From contig NZ_VDCS01000003.1 of NCBI RefSeq assembly GCF_006265225.1, positions 1-64,000 of the forward strand: a DNA stretch of 64,000 bases, written 5' to 3'. Under the pieces are notes generated by a model. That model saw only the letters and a program-made list of their open reading frames with translations, had not been told where the DNA came from and did no database searches. The stretch's first letter is position 1, and each line of letters begins with the position of its first letter. This stretch comes from Allotamlana fucoidanivorans. Its GTDB lineage: Bacteria; Bacteroidota; Bacteroidia; Flavobacteriales; Flavobacteriaceae. Position numbers and translations under genes: made by a program. This document shows, in pieces, positions 58,534-64,000 of this stretch.

Positions 58534-60345
58534 ATGAAATTAAACTTTTTGGATTTTTCTTTAATCATTTCATTTTTCTTAATCATCTTAATTGTAGGGC
58601 TGTGGTTTTCCAAAAAATCAAGTAAAAGTTCATTAGAATTTTTTCTATCTGGTCGAACTATGCCATGGTGGTTATTAGGTGTGTCTATGGTCGCAACCAC
58701 CTTCTCAACAGACACTCCAAATTTGGTTACTAATATTGTGAGAGTAAATGGTGTTTCAGGAAATTGGATTTGGTGGATTTTTCTTTTAACAGGAATGCTA
58801 ACCGTATTTATTTATGCCAAACTATGGAGAAAATCTAATGTTAAAACCGATTTGGAGTTCTACAAATTACGTTATGGAGGTAAACCAGGAAGCTTTTTGC
58901 GGAAATTTAGAGCTATATACCTAGGAATTGTGTTTAATATAATAACAATGTCCGCTGTTACCTTGGCTGCCATCAAAATAGGAAATGTAATGTTAGGCTT
59001 GGCTCCTTGGCAGACGGTAGTGGGTTCGGGCATAATCACTGTTATATTCAGTGCATTAGGAGGATTTAAAGGAGTAATATTTACTGATTTTATTCTATTT
59101 TTTATAGCGATGGGTGGAGCCATTTCTGCTGCTTATTATTTGGTAAACTTACCTGAAGTGGGAGGCTTGGAAAATTTATTAGCTAATGTAAATGTAGTTG
59201 ACAAACTTTCAATTCTTCCTAATTTCAATGACAAACAGTCCCTAATTACTTTACTAATTATACCTTTAGCTGTCCAATGGTGGAGCTCTTGGTATCCAGG
59301 TGCTGAACCCGGTGGCGGAGGTTATATTGCTCAGCGAATGTTAGCTGCTAAAGATGAAAATCATGCTATTGCAGCAACCTTCTTCTTCAACATTATGCAC
59401 TATGCCTTAAGACCATGGCCTTGGATTATCATCGCTTTGGCTTCAATAGTAGTATTTCCAGACCTTCAGAGTATTAAAGAAGCTTTTCCTGATATTAGTG
59501 ATAGCAAATTAGGACATGACATAGCCTATTCTGCAATGCTCACAAAATTACCAAATGGCTTGTTAGGTATAGTACTTGCGTCTCTGGTAGCTGCGTATAT
59601 GTCAACTATTTCAACCCAATTGAATTGGGGATCATCTTACATTGTTTTTGATCTATACAAGGAACAAATAAACCCTCAGGCTTCTGAGAAACGCTTAGTT
59701 GCAGTGGGCAGGTTTTCAACTGTAGTTTTAATGGTACTAAGTGCACTTTTAGCATTATTTCTACATAGTGCACTTCAACTTTTTGAAATATTATTGGTTT
59801 TTGGAGCTGGAACAGGGCTTATCTTCATTTTAAGATGGTTTTGGTGGCGTATAAATGCATGGAGCGAAATATCAGCTATGTTTGCTTCTGGGATATTAAC
59901 CATAATTCTCAAAATTACGCCTTTAGGCGTTTATTTATTCTCTGTTGAGCACGGTATCTTTGAAAGCTATTTAGAATATCCGTTTGTTGTTATTACTACC
60001 ACAATAATCTGGTTGGTTGTAACTTTTTTAACACCTCCTGAAAATAAAGAAACGTTGATAGGCTTTTACAAACTGATACAGCCAGACGGTAAAGGATGGA
60101 CTAAAATAGCAAGAAAAGCAGTTGAGCAAGACAGTAATTTCAATATAAATGAACAGAATCAGAATATTAAATTTGGAATTTCTGCGATGTTATTGGGTAC
60201 TGTATTAGTTTATACTTCTATGTTCGCTACTGGGTTTTGGATTTATGGTGAATACATTAAAGCAATTATTCTAACCATATTGATGATCATTTCAGGTTTG
60301 TTACTATTGCGAACTTGGAAAAAAATAAGATACAATATTCTATAA
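58534..60345 (+). CDS. Sodium:solute symporter (SSS family)
   Basis: 603 residues from the ATG at 58534. An upstream in-frame ATG at 58462 would add 24 residues before the first membrane helix and is less likely. The protein is almost wholly hydrophobic with about 13-14 membrane helices, beginning FSLIISFFLIILIVGLWFS, and shows SSS family segments: FLSGRTMPWWLLGVSMVATT and TFSTDTPN early on, a GGFKGVIFTDFILFF stretch, WYPGAEPGGGGYIAQRM and ASLVAAYMSTISTQLNWGSSY. It couples sodium entry to uptake of a sugar or sugar acid across the inner membrane. In PULs for uronate-containing glycans such symporters often carry uronates or amino sugars. It begins the plus-strand catabolic arm that continues into nagB (gap 31 bp). 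Confidence 0.92.
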   Translation: MKLNFLDFSLIISFFLIILIVGLWFSKKSSKSSLEFFLSGRTMPWWLLGVSMVATTFSTDTPNLVTNIVRVNGVSGNWIWWIFLLTGMLTVFIYAKLWRKSNVKTDLEFYKLRYGGKPGSFLRKFRAIYLGIVFNIITMSAVTLAAIKIGNVMLGLAPWQTVVGSGIITVIFSALGGFKGVIFTDFILFFIAMGGAISAAYYLVNLPEVGGLENLLANVNVVDKLSILPNFNDKQSLITLLIIPLAVQWWSSWYPGAEPGGGGYIAQRMLAAKDENHAIAATFFFNIMHYALRPWPWIIIALASIVVFPDLQSIKEAFPDISDSKLGHDIAYSAMLTKLPNGLLGIVLASLVAAYMSTISTQLNWGSSYIVFDLYKEQINPQASEKRLVAVGRFSTVVLMVLSALLALFLHSALQLFEILLVFGAGTGLIFILRWFWWRINAWSEISAMFASGILTIILKITPLGVYLFSVEHGIFESYLEYPFVVITTTIIWLVVTFLTPPENKETLIGFYKLIQPDGKGWTKIARKAVEQDSNFNINEQNQNIKFGISAMLLGTVLVYTSMFATGFWIYGEYIKAIILTILMIISGLLLLRTWKKIRYNIL

Positions 60346-60376
60346 CCGCAAAATTTAAAAAACAAATTTTTATATA

Positions 60377-62305
60377 ATGATAACTAGTAAAACTGATAAA
60401 GGTACAGGTTTTGAAAAACGTTTTGAAAATGTTAATACTGTAATATTTGATAATTCATTTAATGCATCAAAAGCAGTAGCAAAAGAAATTGCCAAATTAA
60501 TAGAGCTAAAACAATCGCAAAACCAACATTGTGTTTTAGGGCTTGCTACAGGATCAACACCCAAAGGTGTTTATTCTGAATTGGTTCGCATGCATAAAAA
60601 TGAAGGTTTAAGCTTTAAAAATGTTATTTCTTTTAATCTTGACGAATATTATCCTATGAATCCTGATTCTGTTCATAGCTATGTACACTTCATGAAAAAG
60701 CTACTTTTTGATCATGTAGATATAAAACCAGAGAATATTCACATTCCTGACGGAACGCTAGTAAAGGAGAAAATTTCGGAATACTGCAATAATTACGAAT
60801 CAAAGATTGAATCTCTAGGTGGCATTGACCTTCAGCTATTAGGTATAGGCGGTAATGGACATATAGGATTTAATGAATCAGGTTCACTTCAAAATTCAAA
60901 GACCAGATTAGTAGCTCTTGATCACATTACGAGGGTAGCCGCCAGCAAAGAATTTTCAGGCTTAAGCAATACTCCAAGGACAGCAATAACACTGGGAGTT
61001 AAAAAAATTATGGAAGCAAAACGGGTAATTCTAATGGCTTGGGGAGAAGGTAAGTCCAATATCATCAAAGCTTCGGTAGAAGGTCCTGTGACTAATCAAG
61101 TACCTGCTTCTTTTTTGCAAGAACATAACAATACAACTTTTGTGTTAGACGAAAGTTCCAGTTCAGAACTAACAAGGATAAAAACCCCATGGTTGGTTCA
61201 AAAGGTAAAATGGACCGATATATTAATAAAAAAAGCAGTTTTAAGACTCGCACTACACCTTAAAAAACCAATATTAATGCTGACTGATGCTGACTATATC
61301 GAAAATGGCATGAGTGATTTATTGGCAGATTTTGGTCCAGCTTACGATATCAATATTAATATTTTTAACAAAGTGCAGCATACCATTACTGGCTGGCCAG
61401 GTGGCAAACCAAACTCTGACGACAGCAAACGGCCTGAACGTTCGGAGCCAGCAAAAAAAAGAGTCCTGATTTTTAGTCCACATCCTGATGATGATATCAT
61501 TAGTATGGGTGGAACTTTCAAAAGATTATGTGAACAAGGACATGACGTACACGTAGCATATCAAACCTCAGGTAATATTGCTGTAGAAGATGATGAAGCC
61601 TTAAAGTTTGTAAAATTTGTATCCGATTTTAATACTAAGTTTAAAATTGATAATACGGCATGCAAAAGTATACTTGCAAGCATTCAAGATTTTTTAAAAC
61701 TAAAAAAGAATGGTCAAACTGATACACCAGAATTAAGGGAAGTTAAAAGTCTAATAAGAAAAGGAGAAGCACGATTAACAAGTTACTTTATAGGTTTAAA
61801 TGATGAACACATTCATTTTATGGAATTACCCTTCTACGAAACTGGTAAAATTGAAAAAAATGATTTTGACGAAAAGGATATTGCCCAAACAATTGAGCTT
61901 ATAGAAAGTATAAAGCCACATCAAATATATGCCGCCGGCGATTTAGCAGACCCCCACGGCACCCATAAAGTATGTTTGGATATAGTTATGGAATCTCTAA
62001 AACGCTTAAAACACGAAGAGTTTATGAAAGACTGTTGGTTATGGTTATATAGAGGTGCATGGCAAGAATGGAATGTTGAAGACATTGACATGGCTGTCCC
62101 AATGAGCCCTGGCCAAGTTATTCAAAAGCGTAATGGTATTTTTAAACATCAATCACAAAAAGATGGAGTGGTTTTTCAAGGAGCTGACAGTAGGGAATTT
62201 TGGCAAAGAGCAGAAGATCGTAATAAAGAAACGGCTGATACATACAATCAGCTTGGACTTGCGCATTATGCGGCTATGGAAGCTTTCGCCAAATGGGAAT
62301 ATTAA
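60377..62305 (+). CDS. nagB: Glucosamine-6-phosphate deaminase fused to a PIG-L/LmbE domain
   Basis: 642 residues. The N-terminal part (about 1-270) is NagB: GLATGSTPKGVY, SFNLDEYYPM with DSVHSYVHFM, LLGIGGNGHIGFNESGS and RTAITLGVKKIM. It converts glucosamine-6-phosphate to fructose-6-phosphate and ammonia. The C-terminal part (about 370-620) is a PIG-L/LmbE-type deacetylase domain with the metal motif FSPHPDDDIISMGG and a later GDLADPHGTHKVC. This two-domain form is known from Bacteroidetes; the role of the second domain there is not settled to my knowledge. A cytoplasmic enzyme, as no signal peptide is seen. Its place next to the symporter in PUL B points to an amino sugar in the substrate. 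Confidence 0.92.
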   Translation: MITSKTDKGTGFEKRFENVNTVIFDNSFNASKAVAKEIAKLIELKQSQNQHCVLGLATGSTPKGVYSELVRMHKNEGLSFKNVISFNLDEYYPMNPDSVHSYVHFMKKLLFDHVDIKPENIHIPDGTLVKEKISEYCNNYESKIESLGGIDLQLLGIGGNGHIGFNESGSLQNSKTRLVALDHITRVAASKEFSGLSNTPRTAITLGVKKIMEAKRVILMAWGEGKSNIIKASVEGPVTNQVPASFLQEHNNTTFVLDESSSSELTRIKTPWLVQKVKWTDILIKKAVLRLALHLKKPILMLTDADYIENGMSDLLADFGPAYDININIFNKVQHTITGWPGGKPNSDDSKRPERSEPAKKRVLIFSPHPDDDIISMGGTFKRLCEQGHDVHVAYQTSGNIAVEDDEALKFVKFVSDFNTKFKIDNTACKSILASIQDFLKLKKNGQTDTPELREVKSLIRKGEARLTSYFIGLNDEHIHFMELPFYETGKIEKNDFDEKDIAQTIELIESIKPHQIYAAGDLADPHGTHKVCLDIVMESLKRLKHEEFMKDCWLWLYRGAWQEWNVEDIDMAVPMSPGQVIQKRNGIFKHQSQKDGVVFQGADSREFWQRAEDRNKETADTYNQLGLAHYAAMEAFAKWEY

Positions 62306-62386
62306 TAATTAAATATGCTTGGAATGTCAGAATTAACATAGTTATTCTTAAAAAATAAAACTGTGAGGTATCAAATAGTAAAAACC

Positions 62387-62650
62387 ATGACCATTAATAA
62401 TTTAAAAAATTATGATTTGTTTGTGAATTGGGTAGTAGGAGAATTTGATTTATACCTTATAGATAAAAATAAAACATTAAATATTTACTTTCCAAATGGT
62501 TATTTTGAAATTGGTAATATCAAGAGCAAAGGAAGACATTTTTGTTTCACCATAAGTATTTACAGTAAGTCAAAAATAGCCTTTCAGCGTATAGTTAATT
62601 CGTTAGAAAGTATATATGAACACGTATCGCTTTTTGTTAGTAAGAAGTAA
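62387..62650 (+). CDS. Small hypothetical protein
   Basis: 87 residues from ATG at 62387; a GTG at 62363 would add eight residues (MRYQIVKT). No signal peptide, membrane segment or known motif. It has aromatic-rich beta-like segments (NYDLFVNWVVGEFDLYLID, IYFPNGYFEIGNIKSKGRHF). It lies between nagB (gap 81 bp) and the oxidoreductase (gap 15 bp) on the same strand, so it is probably co-transcribed. I do not recognise it. Confidence 0.6.
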   Translation: MTINNLKNYDLFVNWVVGEFDLYLIDKNKTLNIYFPNGYFEIGNIKSKGRHFCFTISIYSKSKIAFQRIVNSLESIYEHVSLFVSKK

Positions 62651-62665
62651 TAAAACTTAAAATAA

Positions 62666-64000
62666 ATGAAAAAATTTAAGAAAAACAGTTCACGTAGAAA
62701 GTTTATTAAAACTTTTGGTGTAGCAGGAGGAGCTTTGTTGACATCACCAAATTTAGCTCTGGCTTCCGAAAAAAAATTATCATCAATAGTCTACCTTGAT
62801 AGAGCTAGAATAAAATCTTATTCAAAAAATATTTCAATTGGCTTAATCGGTGCTGGAGGAATGGGAATTTCTAATGTAAATACTATATTAAAGCATAAAG
62901 GGGTAAGATTAATAGCTGTTTGTGATTTATTCAAGACTAGATTGGAAACAGCAAGACAAAAATGGGGCAAGAACCTAGTGTTAACCGATAACTATAAAGA
63001 CATTCTAAAAAACCCTGAAGTTGATGCAATTATTATTGCCACCCCAGATCATTGGCACAAACAAATATCGATAGATGCCTTAAAAGCTGGTAAACATGTA
63101 TATTGTGAAAAGCCGATGATACATAGCATTGAAGAAGGACATGAGGTAATTAATGCTTGGAAAAAATCGGGAAAGATATTTATAGTAGGTAGTCAAGGCT
63201 TATCGTCTTTGGGCAATGAAAAAGCAAAACAACTTCTTGAGGATGGAGCAATTGGTGAACTTAATTATGCTGAAGGGTTTTGGGCAAGACACTCTCACAT
63301 TGGGGCTTGGCAATATCCAATACCCGAAGAAGCTACACCAAAAAACATTAATTGGGAAAGATTCATTTCTAATTCTGTACATCGACCATTCGATCCAATT
63401 CGATTTTTTAGATGGAGAAATTATCTTGATTATGGTACTGGTATGTCAGGCGATTTATTTGTTCATTTATTTTCCAGCTTACATTTCATCACAAACTCTT
63501 TTGGTCCCGATAAAATAAGTGCAATGGGAGGTTTAAGGTTTTGGAAAGATGGTAGAGAGGTTCCTGATGTTTTGCTAGGAATGTTTCAATATCCCGAAAC
63601 CAAAGCACACCCAGGCTTCAATCTATCATTGAGATGTAATTTTGTAGATGGTACCAGTGGCTCTACTTATTTAAAACTAGTGGGTAGTAAAGGATCTATG
63701 GATGTAAAATGGGATGAAGTGGTTGTAAAACGCAATGATATACAAACTAGTAATGATCCATTTGAGCAAAATAAGCAAAGGGAAAAAATCTCATTTGTTA
63801 ATGATAGAAAAAAAATAGTCCCACCAAGTGAAACAGTTTATAAAGCTCAAAAAGGGTATAAAGGAGCACATTACGATCATTTTGGAAACTTCATTAATGC
63901 AATAAAAAGTGGAGGTACCGTAGTAGAAGACCCATTATTCGGTTTTAGGGCGGCTGCCCCAGCTTTACTTTGTAATGATAGTTATTTTAAAAACCAATTT
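62666..64000 (+). CDS. Gfo/Idh/MocA family oxidoreductase with Tat-type signal (runs off the right edge)
   Basis: 445 codons are visible with no stop; the frame continues beyond the window. The N-terminus MKKFKKNSSRRKFIKTFGV carries a twin-arginine motif followed by a hydrophobic stretch, so it is probably exported folded, with its cofactor. The Rossmann domain shows IGLIGAGGMGISN, VDAIIIATPDHWHKQ and the family motif CEKPM; the C-terminal part is the alpha/beta substrate domain. Such enzymes oxidise or reduce sugars with tightly bound NAD(P); some exported members act as glycosidases of the GH109 type. It closes the visible plus-strand arm of PUL B and may process a released sugar in the periplasm. 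The substrate is unknown. Confidence 0.87.
   Translation, partial: MKKFKKNSSRRKFIKTFGVAGGALLTSPNLALASEKKLSSIVYLDRARIKSYSKNISIGLIGAGGMGISNVNTILKHKGVRLIAVCDLFKTRLETARQKWGKNLVLTDNYKDILKNPEVDAIIIATPDHWHKQISIDALKAGKHVYCEKPMIHSIEEGHEVINAWKKSGKIFIVGSQGLSSLGNEKAKQLLEDGAIGELNYAEGFWARHSHIGAWQYPIPEEATPKNINWERFISNSVHRPFDPIRFFRWRNYLDYGTGMSGDLFVHLFSSLHFITNSFGPDKISAMGGLRFWKDGREVPDVLLGMFQYPETKAHPGFNLSLRCNFVDGTSGSTYLKLVGSKGSMDVKWDEVVVKRNDIQTSNDPFEQNKQREKISFVNDRKKIVPPSETVYKAQKGYKGAHYDHFGNFINAIKSGGTVVEDPLFGFRAAAPALLCNDSYFKNQF

Overview
The window looks like chromosomal DNA of a marine member of the Bacteroidetes, most likely a flavobacterium. Reasons: low GC, no Shine-Dalgarno-led starts, two SusC/SusD pairs, a hybrid two-component regulator, type IX secretion (T9SS) C-terminal tails, a TTG/TAnnTTTG promoter and many sulfatases. 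No taxonomic marker gene is present, so genus is not assignable from the sequence alone.

Layout. (1) 1-6517, minus strand: a housekeeping block with the start of thioredoxin reductase, a class V aminotransferase, DsbD and an M16 protease. (2) 6518-7381: a scar with a decayed AHSA1/SRPBCC gene and a fragment of an IS1595-like transposase. (3) 7382-31746: polysaccharide utilisation locus A (PUL A). The minus arm is SusC, SusD, sulfatase and two clan GH-A glycosidases. The plus arm is the hybrid two-component sensor, a FIVAR/LamG lipoprotein, a GH2 beta-galactosidase, two sulfatases and a LamG/GH30-like/T9SS protein. (4) 31747-32493: a second scar with the 3' end of an ISL3/ISAon1-type transposase and a possible tRNA 3'-end relic. 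(5) 32494-64000 (runs off the window): PUL B. It has two heparinase II/III-like lyases, a GH88 unsaturated uronyl hydrolase, two sulfatases, a PL8 lyase, an NPP-type phosphodiesterase, SusC/SusD, a sodium/solute symporter, a NagB-PIG-L fusion and a Gfo/Idh/MocA oxidoreductase. A complete IS256-family element (46857-48190) sits between its two convergent arms.

How the genes fit together. PUL B reads as a pathway for a uronic-acid/amino-sugar polymer resembling a sulfated glycosaminoglycan. Lyases cut it, SusC/SusD import the oligomers, sulfatases remove sulfate and GH88 releases the unsaturated uronate. The symporter takes up the products and NagB feeds glucosamine-6-phosphate into glycolysis. 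PUL A probably handles a different, galactose-containing sulfated glycan under control of its own regulator. No regulator for PUL B and no sulfatase-maturation enzyme are visible here. Substrates are inferred from enzyme families only.
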